From: DAOTXN01 sp034435435
GTDB lineage: Bacteria > Chloroflexota > Anaerolineae > S140-20
Assembly: GCA_034435435.1 (NCBI GenBank)
Contig: DAOTXN010000091.1
Coordinates: 1 to 48,971, forward strand
Direction: 5' to 3'
DNA length: 48,971 nt
Under the pieces are notes generated by a model. The model was not told the origin of the DNA. It did not search any database and worked only from the letters and a program-made list of their open reading frames with translations. Position 1 is the stretch's first letter. Each line of letters opens with the position of its first letter. The translations under genes were made by a program, and so were the position numbers. This document shows positions 1 through 6,652 of this stretch, in pieces.

Positions 1-258
1 TACGCGGGCGGCCAGCGCGTGGCGCTGCGCAAGACGCTTGTGCCTGTGCGCAGTGCAGGTGACGGCGTGCTGCACTACCTGCTGGGGGACCATCCCACGC
101 TTCGCTCAGGACTATAGCCTCGGCTCGACCGCCGTCACGGCCTACGAAGACGGCGTGCGTGGGGCCGAGCTGCGAAGCGAAGGGATAAGGCGTGGGGTGA
201 AACGCGTTTCATCCTTCTATCCGGCTCAGTGCGTGCCTTGAGCCCTGTGAAGGGATGA
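1..258 (+). pseudogene. RHS-repeat protein C-terminal remnant, frameshifted
   Basis: Three pieces in alternating frames read like the conserved core end of RHS/YD-repeat proteins. Frame 1 from base 1 gives YAGGQRVALR and then HYLLGDH. Frame 2 from base 119 gives LGSTAVTAYEDGVRGAELR. Frame 1 from base 187 gives KAWGETR. In intact family members LGDH is followed directly by LGST; here a 25-bp insertion (94-118) separates them and brings an in-frame TAG at 115-117. A second small insertion near 170-186 shifts the frame back. The 5' part lies outside the window. The RHS assignment is from recalled family motifs; loss of function is inferred from the frameshifts. Confidence 0.75.
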
Positions 259-304
259 GCCAGGGTCAATCCGTTTACAATGGTCAAGCGTTCGGCCGTG
301 GACG

Positions 305-333
305 TTGACGGTAACCCTTTGCCGTGCTACAAT
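305..333 (+). promoter_or_regulatory. sigma-70-type promoter of the toxin-antitoxin pair
   Basis: TTGACG (305-310), a 17-nt spacer and TACAAT (328-333) lie 27 nt upstream of the antitoxin ATG. The promoter sits inside the RHS remnant region, so the pair carries its own promoter. Confidence 0.7.
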
Positions 334-360
334 CTCATAAACAGCTTGCAGGAGAGAGAG

Positions 361-654
361 ATGAGCGAGACAATTGTGACGGTCTATGAACACGGTATAT
401 TGCGTCCACTCAAGCCGCTATCCCTACCGGAAAAAGCGCGTGTCTGGATTCAAATTCTCGCACCGGCTTTGCCCGCTTATGAAGAACGACGTCGAGTGCG
501 TCAGGCCTTGCTGGATGCGGGTGTCATTCACCTGCAGCTCCCAAGCGAAGCCATTGAACCGGTTTCAGAAATTGAGCTTGAAAGATCAGCCAATGTGCTG
601 GCAAGCGCAGGCCCCCTCTCCGAACTCATCATGGCAGAACGGGAAGGACGATGA
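361..654 (+). CDS. antitoxin, AF2212-like (DUF104) type
   Basis: A 97-aa protein starting at ATG 361 behind the purine-rich ribosome site GGAGAGAGAG. An upstream in-frame ATG at 280 lies before the promoter, so 361 is preferred. The N-terminus (TIVTVYEHGILRPLKPLSL) matches the AF2212-like antitoxin family, in which a short beta-strand segment with a G-x-L-x-P-L pattern is followed by a variable tail that wraps the toxin. The stop overlaps the start of the PIN-domain gene by 4 nt (ATGA), the usual translational coupling of antitoxin and toxin. It probably neutralises the downstream VapC nuclease and may autoregulate the promoter at 305-333. The family call rests on the N-terminal motif and gene order. 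Confidence 0.75.
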   Translation: MSETIVTVYEHGILRPLKPLSLPEKARVWIQILAPALPAYEERRRVRQALLDAGVIHLQLPSEAIEPVSEIELERSANVLASAGPLSELIMAEREGR

Positions 655-1115
655 CAACGTACTATTTGGATACCAGCGCGTTGAGCAAACGGTATGTGAC
701 GGAACCTGGTAGCCATTGGATACGAGACCTGGTCAACCCTGTCGCCGGACACACCTTGTTGACAGCGCGTATTACAATGGTCGAGGTTTATAGCGCGTTG
801 GCGCGCCGCAGACGGGAAAAGTCTGTCCCGGTCGCCGAGTGCGAGATTGCAGAACGGGCATTTGCGGCCCATAGCGCCACAGAATACGAGTTTGTCGAGT
901 TGGACTTGGCCGTTGTGAACATAGCGCGTGACCTCCTGAAGCAGCACCCCTTGCGCGCCTATGATACAATTCAATTGGCCTCGGCGCTGATTGCCAACCG
1001 GGCGCTTTTGTCCGCCGGTCTATCTCCCTTGATTTTCCTATCGGCCGATACGCGTCTCAACGCGGCAGCCGCTGTTGAAAACCTGGCCGTGGATAATCCC
1101 GACCTCCGTCCGTAA
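651..1115 (+). CDS. PIN-domain ribonuclease toxin, VapC family
   Basis: A 154-aa single PIN domain. It opens with YYLDTSAL, carrying the first catalytic Asp (D7). E45 in the VEVYSAL segment, D105 in RAYDTIQLASA and D133 in FLSADTRL complete the acidic set that binds magnesium in VapC nucleases. VapC toxins cleave structured RNA, typically initiator tRNA or the 23S sarcin-ricin loop; the target here cannot be read from sequence. It overlaps the antitoxin by 4 nt and all key residues are present, so the toxin is probably active. The pair lies between two RHS remnants, which suggests arrival by insertion or survival after the surrounding gene decayed. Confidence 0.88.
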   Translation: MTTYYLDTSALSKRYVTEPGSHWIRDLVNPVAGHTLLTARITMVEVYSALARRRREKSVPVAECEIAERAFAAHSATEYEFVELDLAVVNIARDLLKQHPLRAYDTIQLASALIANRALLSAGLSPLIFLSADTRLNAAAAVENLAVDNPDLRP

Positions 1116-1560
1116 CCCCATCGCCCTCGTGGATCGCAGTGCTGAGGTCACGCTGCGCCACGTGAGCGCCTGGATGCGCAGCGAGATAGACGCCGAGGCA
1201 AGCGCCGGCAAGTGGAAGCTGCGGGCCTATTATTACCCCGCGAGTCCGCGGGGCAAGCTCCGCCAGCCACGCCGCGCTGAGTTATACCGATCCTGACGGG
1301 GGCAACACCGCCCTGGCCATCCTTCGCCAGGCTCAGGACAAAGCCTGCCTCACGACGGTGTCGCTACGCACGTACAAGTAGCGCAGGGAGGCGGCTGGAC
1401 CTACACCGCCGCCGTCCCTCGCTGCGCTCAGGATGCTTCGCAAACGGCCTGGGCAGGCTTCGCCCTGAGGCTCAGCCCGAAGGGTGGTGGAGGCGCACAG
1501 CTACCGGCCCTTCGGGGAACCGCTGGAGGGTGACAGCGGCGCGCTCTGCAGCGTTGAGCC
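1116..1560 (+). pseudogene. degenerate region with an RHS-like 3' remnant and short inserted repeats
   Basis: There is no intact gene here. At 1484-1545 one frame reads VEAHSYRPFGEPLEGDSG; SYRPFGEPL is a recognisable RHS core motif. At about 1275-1310 another frame reads LSYTDPDGGNTALA, which I cannot assign. Short GC-rich repeats of the form CCTTCG..CTCAGGAC occur at 1319-1342 and 1425-1485 and resemble the 25-bp insert at 94-118. The region is best read as eroded sequence of the same type as the left edge. Confidence 0.55.
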
Positions 1561-1583
1561 CCAGACATTTTCTCCGCAGGCTG

Positions 1584-2600
1584 TTAGTCAGCGATCAGCG
1601 CCAATTGTTTTTCGAGCCGAGAGCTCCACCGGTACACATATACGGCCGTCATCCGTCGTTCGCCATCTGCCGTTCGTCGTCCATCAGCGACGTCCGCCAG
1701 CGCCGCCTGCACCGCCGCGTAGGTGGTCAAGGCAAAGGGTCCCGGCGGGGGTACGTGGGGACCGACGGCCTGATACGCAGCGCTGAACTCGGCGTCGGCG
1801 GCGCCGGCTTCGGGCCAGCGATAGGGGGCAGCGAATATCACGTCTGTGACGTACTCGCCCGCAATCTGAACAAACAGCGGGCTGCCCAGCGCCGGGCCGC
1901 CGGCGACCGGGCCATCCCAACCCAGCTCGCGCAAGAAGCGCAGCCGCTCGCCGACCGCCAGAGGGTCGTCGGATAACACCACCGCATCTACGCCCGGCGG
2001 CGGCGTGAGGCTCTCAAAGAGGAACAACTCGTGCGCGCAGGCTGCCTGCGTCTCGCCGGCTGGGGGGGAACCCATCCAGCCCACGGTCTCGGCGTCCAGC
2101 TCGGAGGCCAGGTAATCCAACAACGGGCACAGCCAGTCGTCGGCGCCCCCTTCCACCGTCCCGGCGACGATGAGCGGGAGTCCGGCCTGCTCATAGATGG
2201 GACGGGCGGCGGCGGTGGTTTGGTCGCGGAAATGGCCGACGACGGCGACAACCTGCGGGTCCTGCGCCAGGCTGCGGGCGGCCGCGACCGCGCCCTCGAC
2301 CGCGCCCCGGTCGTCGTAGGCCGCCAGCTCCACCGTGCGCCCGCCGACGCCTCCCGCCGCGTTAGCCTGCCGCACGGCCAATCGCGCCGCATAGATGGCA
2401 TCGTAACCCACGTAGCGATACTCGCCCTCAAAAGGCGCTACCAGGCCGATTTTGACGACGGGTTGGATGACGCGAATAACGGAGCAAGAAGTAAAGAGTA
2501 AAAAGAAAAACGTAAAACGTAAAACGTAAAACGTAATTCGCTTTTCGTCTTTCGTCTTTGGTCTTTGGTCTTTCGTTCTATTGCCCCGTACAACGCGCAT
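1584..2600 (-). CDS. periplasmic-binding (Leu/Ile/Val-type) lipoprotein
   Basis: A 338-aa protein with the receptor ligand-binding fold of branched-chain amino-acid ABC transporters (Peripla_BP_6). IGLVAPFEGEYRYVGYDAIY and VVAVVGHFRDQTTAAARPIYE are typical N-lobe segments. It begins with a Lys/Arg-rich stretch, a Phe/Leu-rich core and a lipobox ending FTSC (Cys39), so it is probably a lipid-anchored extracellular receptor. The only usable start is ATG 2600, which overlaps mltG by 23 nt. Unusually, codons 8 to about 34 are written in heptanucleotide repeats (2499-2577), so the signal peptide is repeat-derived. No permease or ATPase genes are adjacent. It may be an orphan receptor linked to cell-wall processing, but that is only inferred from position. 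Confidence 0.8.
   Translation of the reverse strand: MRVVRGNRTKDQRPKTKDEKRITFYVLRFTFFFLLFTSCSVIRVIQPVVKIGLVAPFEGEYRYVGYDAIYAARLAVRQANAAGGVGGRTVELAAYDDRGAVEGAVAAARSLAQDPQVVAVVGHFRDQTTAAARPIYEQAGLPLIVAGTVEGGADDWLCPLLDYLASELDAETVGWMGSPPAGETQAACAHELFLFESLTPPPGVDAVVLSDDPLAVGERLRFLRELGWDGPVAGGPALGSPLFVQIAGEYVTDVIFAAPYRWPEAGAADAEFSAAYQAVGPHVPPPGPFALTTYAAVQAALADVADGRRTADGERRMTAVYVYRWSSRLEKQLALIAD
2499..2577 (+). repeat. heptanucleotide tandem tract (ACGTAAA and TTCGTCT/TTGGTCT units)
   Basis: On the plus strand about four ACGTAAA-type heptamers (2515-2540) are followed by five heptamers of TTCGTCT/TTGGTCT type (2544-2577), all with a strict 7-bp period. The tract is inside the 5' end of the minus-strand lipoprotein gene. 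The TTCGTCT family recurs at 14784-14817 and an ACGTTTC family at 29013-29026. Confidence 0.85.
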
Positions 2601-3717
2601 AGTTGTTCAAGTGCTCTTCTTGGGTGGCGGCGAACAGGTGGCTGCCGTCATCCCTTTCGCAGTCGCGCATAAAGAAAAAATAGGGCGTGTCGGCAGGGTT
2701 GAGCACGGCCTGGATGGCTCCCAGGCCGGGGTTGGCGATGGGGCTGGGGGGCAGCCCGGCGTAGAGATAGGTGTTCCAGGGCGAGTCCACCGAGGTATAG
2801 TGGTCGGCAGTGATTTGGGGCCACCAGTCGCCCGGCGCGCCCAGCGCATACTGGATGGTGGGGTCGGCGTCCAGCTTGATGCCCGCCGCCAGCCGGTTGA
2901 GATACACGCTGGCAATAGTGGGCTGTTCCTCGGCCAGCACAGCCTCCCGCTCGACGATGGAGGCCAGCACGATCACCTCATACAGTGTGCGGCCTTCACC
3001 TGCACTGCCCGCAGGCGCAAGTGGAGCGACGGCCTGAGCGCGCATCTCGGCGCTCACCTTGGCGTCGAAATTTGCCAACATGCGCTGGATCAAATCGGCG
3101 GCAGTGGCGTCCTGCGGCAAGCGATACGTATCGGGGAACAAATAGCCCTCCAGCGTCGCGTTGGCGGGCCGGTCGGCCAAAAAGCCAAAATCAAAGCTGC
3201 CGGTCGTCGCCAGGGCGATGAACTCGTCCCGATCGATGCCCGGCGCGATGCCGCCGCGGGCGGCCAGGTCGGCCACCTCTTCCAGACGCAGCCCTTCGGG
3301 GATGGTGAGCAACAATTCGCTGGCCTGGCCGTGCTGCAATGTCGCTGCGACCTCGCGCAGCGTCATGGTCTGGCGCAGCGTGTACTCGCCGGCCTCAATA
3401 GTTAGCCCCTCTTCGCTCACGTAGGAACGAAACAAACGCCGGTCCCTGATCAGGCCCAGCTCGTATAGCCGGTCGGCCACCTGTTGACCGGTCTCTCCGG
3501 CGTTCACGACAAACCTTACCGGTGTGTTGTCCTCACCCGGCGGGCGGTCCAGGTCGGATTTGTGGGTATTGAGATAAGCCTTGCGGGCCGCGCTATCCAG
3601 GTCCGACAAGTCAGACACTTCCAGGTTCAAAACCCGGTCGTAAACCATCCAGCCAGCCACGCCAATGGCGGCCAAAACGGACAGAAAAACCACCCAGCGC
3701 ACAGCAAGTCGGGTCAC
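2578..3717 (-). CDS. mltG: endolytic murein transglycosylase MltG
   Basis: A 379-aa YceG-like protein. Residues about 7-26 form one membrane anchor, followed by a LysM-like region (FVVNAGETGQQVADRLYELG, about 70-90) and the catalytic domain. The signature LASIVEREA includes the catalytic glutamate (E256 by alignment to E218 of E. coli MltG), followed by SVYLNRL and LDADPTIQYALG. MltG cleaves nascent glycan strands at the membrane and helps set strand length. Its start overlaps the end of ruvX by 4 nt; mltG next to ruvX is a common bacterial pairing. Length is typical and no defect is seen. Confidence 0.95.
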   Translation of the reverse strand: MTRLAVRWVVFLSVLAAIGVAGWMVYDRVLNLEVSDLSDLDSAARKAYLNTHKSDLDRPPGEDNTPVRFVVNAGETGQQVADRLYELGLIRDRRLFRSYVSEEGLTIEAGEYTLRQTMTLREVAATLQHGQASELLLTIPEGLRLEEVADLAARGGIAPGIDRDEFIALATTGSFDFGFLADRPANATLEGYLFPDTYRLPQDATAADLIQRMLANFDAKVSAEMRAQAVAPLAPAGSAGEGRTLYEVIVLASIVEREAVLAEEQPTIASVYLNRLAAGIKLDADPTIQYALGAPGDWWPQITADHYTSVDSPWNTYLYAGLPPSPIANPGLGAIQAVLNPADTPYFFFMRDCERDDGSHLFAATQEEHLNNYARCTGQ

Positions 3718-4178
3718 GATGTTTTCTCCTCGGCGCCTAAAGTAGCACAGGCGTCCAGATAGGACTGTAAAAAGATAGCGGCTGCTGTGGCGTCTATCTC
3801 GGCGCGAGCGCGTTGCCGTCGGTTGCGACGCATCTTCCAGAGCGGTTTGGCGCTGATGGCAAGCATCTCTTCTGCTGTAGACGACGAATAACGCTCATCC
3901 CACAGTTGGAGGGGGATCGTCAGCGCCGCTGCCAGTCGTTCGGCGTAACGCCGGGTCTGTTGAGCCTGCGGTCCTTCGCTCCCATCCAGGCTCAGAGGCA
4001 AGCCAACAATGACCCGTTCTATCGCATACTCATCAATCAAGCGGCCGATGGCTTGAAAATCGGCCTGGCGCGAGGCGCGAATGATCGTCGTCAGAGGCCG
4101 GGCCGCCGTCCCGGTGGGATCGCTGACAGCGACGCCAATGCGTCGCTCACCAATGTCGAGGGCCAGAAACCGCGCCAC
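3714..4178 (-). CDS. ruvX: putative pre-16S rRNA nuclease / Holliday junction resolvase, YqgF family
   Basis: A 154-aa RNase H-fold protein. The N-terminal LALDIGERRIGVAVSDP carries the first catalytic Asp, VIVGLPLSLDG is the central strand, WDERYSSSTAEEML carries the conserved Glu, and EIDATAAAIFLQSYLD ends with the last acidic residues. YqgF proteins mature the 5' end of 16S rRNA. I choose GTG 4178 because GAGGTG lies 6 nt upstream; the longer reading from TTG 4190 would overlap the upstream stop without a better ribosome site. It overlaps mltG by 4 nt, so the two are probably translated together. Confidence 0.93.
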   Translation of the reverse strand: MARFLALDIGERRIGVAVSDPTGTAARPLTTIIRASRQADFQAIGRLIDEYAIERVIVGLPLSLDGSEGPQAQQTRRYAERLAAALTIPLQLWDERYSSSTAEEMLAISAKPLWKMRRNRRQRARAEIDATAAAIFLQSYLDACATLGAEEKTS

Positions 4179-4186
4179 GCCACACC

Positions 4187-5980
4187 TCAAGACTCATCGG
4201 GCTTGGCTTCCAACACCTGGATGCGCCACAGCAGCCAGGGGAAGCGGTCCTGCGCCCAATCAGGCCCAAGCTCGATTTCGGGCCGTTGAGCGACGGGCAG
4301 GGTCTGGTCCTGCCAGGCAATCTCCAGGGCAGCGACTCCCTCGGCGTAGGGCTTGCCGCGCAGCCAGCGTTTCACCTGCTCGTGAGGCAGTTGGGCCTCG
4401 GCCACACCTTCGGCCTCGACAAAAAAGGTCAACGTGCCATCGCCGAGGACATTATCGCCCATCATCCCCGGCCGGTACTGCTCTTGAACCAACTTGAACC
4501 CCTGGGGCACGCGCCGGGTCAACACGTATCGCGCCAGGTTATAGGCGTCGCCCAGGTCTATGACCACGCCCGTCACCTGTACGCGCATCTCCAGCTTGAC
4601 CGACTCGGCCTCTTCGGTGGCAAAACGGTCGTAGGTCTCGTGAAGCACCTGCAACACCCGCACCGAGCCGGGGACCAGATATTCCCCCTCGCGCAGGCCG
4701 CCTTCGGCCTCGGGGCGGGCCAACACGCTGGTATAGCCTCGGCCGCGCAACTGGGCCAGCAACGTCCGGCGCAAGGCCTCACGATCTTCCTGAGTAACGG
4801 CGCGCACCTGGCTCAAGCCGCCGCCCCGGGTCGGTTCGGGATTGGTGACGCGCACGGCGCGAGCAGCAGCTCCCTCGATCCGGTTGATCAATCCCACATC
4901 CACGTTGCCGGTCGGGCCTGGCTCGACGGCCTCGATGCCCACAGCGGCCTGTCCCAGCGGAGGCACGGTCACGTCGCCGGCGGTGAGAAAACGCACCGGC
5001 GTACCCGCAGATGTGCGCACCGCTGTGCCTTTGCCCACCGTGTAATCCTGAGCCAACAGATTGGAGAAAACCACCGTGCCGGTGGCGCGACTGCTGGGTA
5101 CGTCGGAGACGCCCGTCGCCCCGGCGACGGCCTCGCCAGACACTTCGGCCGATACACGCCGGCCAGAGATACGCAAGCCCTCGAAATCAATTTCCTCCAG
5201 CCCCGCTTCCTGGCCGGCCAGAGGTACTACTACTGTAACGCGAGCGATGGCCGAGAGCGAGGTCCGCGCAGGCGTGAGCACGAGCCGGGCGCTGGGCACA
5301 ATAATGTAACCTGCTCCTACCGGCGCCAACACCCCAAACACAAACAGCAGCGCCACCGCGACGTAGCGCAGTCCACGCAGCACACGCGGCGTGTAGCGCC
5401 GCAACAACCCATGGATCAAAAACACCAACAAGCCCAAGGCCGTTCCACCTGCAGCGCCCAACGGCGCATCTTTGCGCAGCAGCGCCACATCAAGTCGCCC
5501 GATGGTCAACAGATCGTACAACAACACCATCACCACGCCAAAGGATAGCCCGGTCAAGATGTAACCTGACAGGCGCGAGTCGCCGGGGCGCAGTTCTTGA
5601 GGAGATATCCGCTCACCGCGGGATCTGCGAGGCGGCTCTGCAAGCCGACGCCGCTGCCAATGCCGCGTTTCGGCCCGCTCGACTGAAGAAACAAGCGGTA
5701 TTCCCAGTTCGCGCGCCATCTCGCGTTGCGCCGGTTCTGCCGTGATCAACGCTAACTCGACTCCGCGCTGCCCGGCGCGGCGCTGCACGCGCAAAAGGTC
5801 CAACCTGTCCGTCAATACGGCTGCATCGGGAGGCATCACCAGCGCCACGCGCCCGGCGTCGGTCCAGTTCAGACGGTCGAGAACACTGGTCACGTCGTCG
5901 TCGGGACGCAAGTAAAAAACGCAAGTGGGCGGAACGGGTTTGGATGATCGGCCGATCAGTGTTTCCAGTCTTTCAAGCAC
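4187..5980 (-). CDS. baseplate J/gp47-like membrane protein of unknown function
   Basis: A 597-aa protein. The N-terminal third (1-100) looks like an alpha/beta nucleotide- or phosphatase-like fold (VALVMPPDAAVL, ALITAEPAQREMARELGIP). Two or three hydrophobic segments follow (about 140-235). The extracytoplasmic part contains SSRATGTVVFSNLLAQDYTV and VEPGPTGNVDVGLINRIEG, the beta-rich pattern that databases label baseplate J/gp47. Similar proteins occur beside ruvX/mltG in Chloroflexota and are not phage parts; a role in the envelope is plausible but unproven. The gene lies 12 nt after the Uma2 gene and 8 nt before the chosen ruvX start, in an apparent operon. Confidence 0.7.
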   Translation of the reverse strand: MLERLETLIGRSSKPVPPTCVFYLRPDDDVTSVLDRLNWTDAGRVALVMPPDAAVLTDRLDLLRVQRRAGQRGVELALITAEPAQREMARELGIPLVSSVERAETRHWQRRRLAEPPRRSRGERISPQELRPGDSRLSGYILTGLSFGVVMVLLYDLLTIGRLDVALLRKDAPLGAAGGTALGLLVFLIHGLLRRYTPRVLRGLRYVAVALLFVFGVLAPVGAGYIIVPSARLVLTPARTSLSAIARVTVVVPLAGQEAGLEEIDFEGLRISGRRVSAEVSGEAVAGATGVSDVPSSRATGTVVFSNLLAQDYTVGKGTAVRTSAGTPVRFLTAGDVTVPPLGQAAVGIEAVEPGPTGNVDVGLINRIEGAAARAVRVTNPEPTRGGGLSQVRAVTQEDREALRRTLLAQLRGRGYTSVLARPEAEGGLREGEYLVPGSVRVLQVLHETYDRFATEEAESVKLEMRVQVTGVVIDLGDAYNLARYVLTRRVPQGFKLVQEQYRPGMMGDNVLGDGTLTFFVEAEGVAEAQLPHEQVKRWLRGKPYAEGVAALEIAWQDQTLPVAQRPEIELGPDWAQDRFPWLLWRIQVLEAKPDES

Positions 5981-5992
5981 GCAGACTGCTCC

Positions 5993-6619
5993 CTAAGCGC
6001 CAAAGAGGCCGGCCACAGACAGCACAAAGCCGCTCAGAGTCTCCGAGTGCGCCTCGTCGCCCACGCCCCACTGCCCCAGCACGGCAAAAGCTCTGCCCCG
6101 CAAGACAAACACGTCTACGGTGCGCCGGTCGGGGTCTACGATCCAGTACTCGCCCACCCCAGCTTCCTGGTACAGCGTGAATTTCTCGCGGCGGTCGTAG
6201 AGCCAGTTAGAAGGAGAAAGCACCTCGACGACCAGATCGGGCGGGCCTTGCACCTCCAGCTCGCCAATAATGTCGGCCCGCTCGGCGCGCACGAAAAGGA
6301 TGTCGGGCTGCACCGGCACCGGTTGGTTGGGCAACTGCACGGCGCACGGAGCCGGGATGACCTCGCCCAGTTGGTTCTGCTCGACATAGGACCATAGATG
6401 CCCAAACAGAGCGGCCAAGATTCTTTGATGTCGTGTGCGCGGGGGTGGGGTCATATACAAAACTCCGTCAATGACTTCGTAGCGCCAGGCGTCGTCGGGT
6501 AGACGTTCCCAGTCCTCCCGCGTCCATTGCCCTTGCGCCGGCGGCCAGGGGCGCTCGCGGGCAGAAGGCGCTGGGCTTTGCGCCAGTCCTACACGCTGCG
6601 TCACCGTTTCAGTCACCAT
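5993..6619 (-). CDS. Uma2-family (DUF820) putative endonuclease
   Basis: A 208-aa restriction-endonuclease-fold protein. WRYEVIDGVLYMTPPP opens the domain, VQPDILFV and GPPDLVVEVLSPSN supply the conserved Asp and Glu of the PD-(D/E)xK-like core, and KFTLYQEAGVGEYWIVDP provides the catalytic Lys region and C-terminal signature. ATG 6619 is preceded by GGAGAG at suitable spacing. Uma2 genes are abundant in cyanobacteria and Chloroflexota, and their biological role is unclear. The gene lies between alaS and the baseplate-J gene on the same strand. Confidence 0.85.
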   Translation of the reverse strand: MVTETVTQRVGLAQSPAPSARERPWPPAQGQWTREDWERLPDDAWRYEVIDGVLYMTPPPRTRHQRILAALFGHLWSYVEQNQLGEVIPAPCAVQLPNQPVPVQPDILFVRAERADIIGELEVQGPPDLVVEVLSPSNWLYDRREKFTLYQEAGVGEYWIVDPDRRTVDVFVLRGRAFAVLGQWGVGDEAHSETLSGFVLSVAGLFGA

Positions 6620-6652
6620 TCAAGACTCTCCTACACTGCATCGAAATTGGCG

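Noticed and set aside
4187..5980. Prophage or tailocin baseplate gene
   Set aside because: The only phage-like hint is the baseplate-J-type beta region. There are no neighbouring tail, capsid or integrase genes, and the gene sits in a housekeeping operon.
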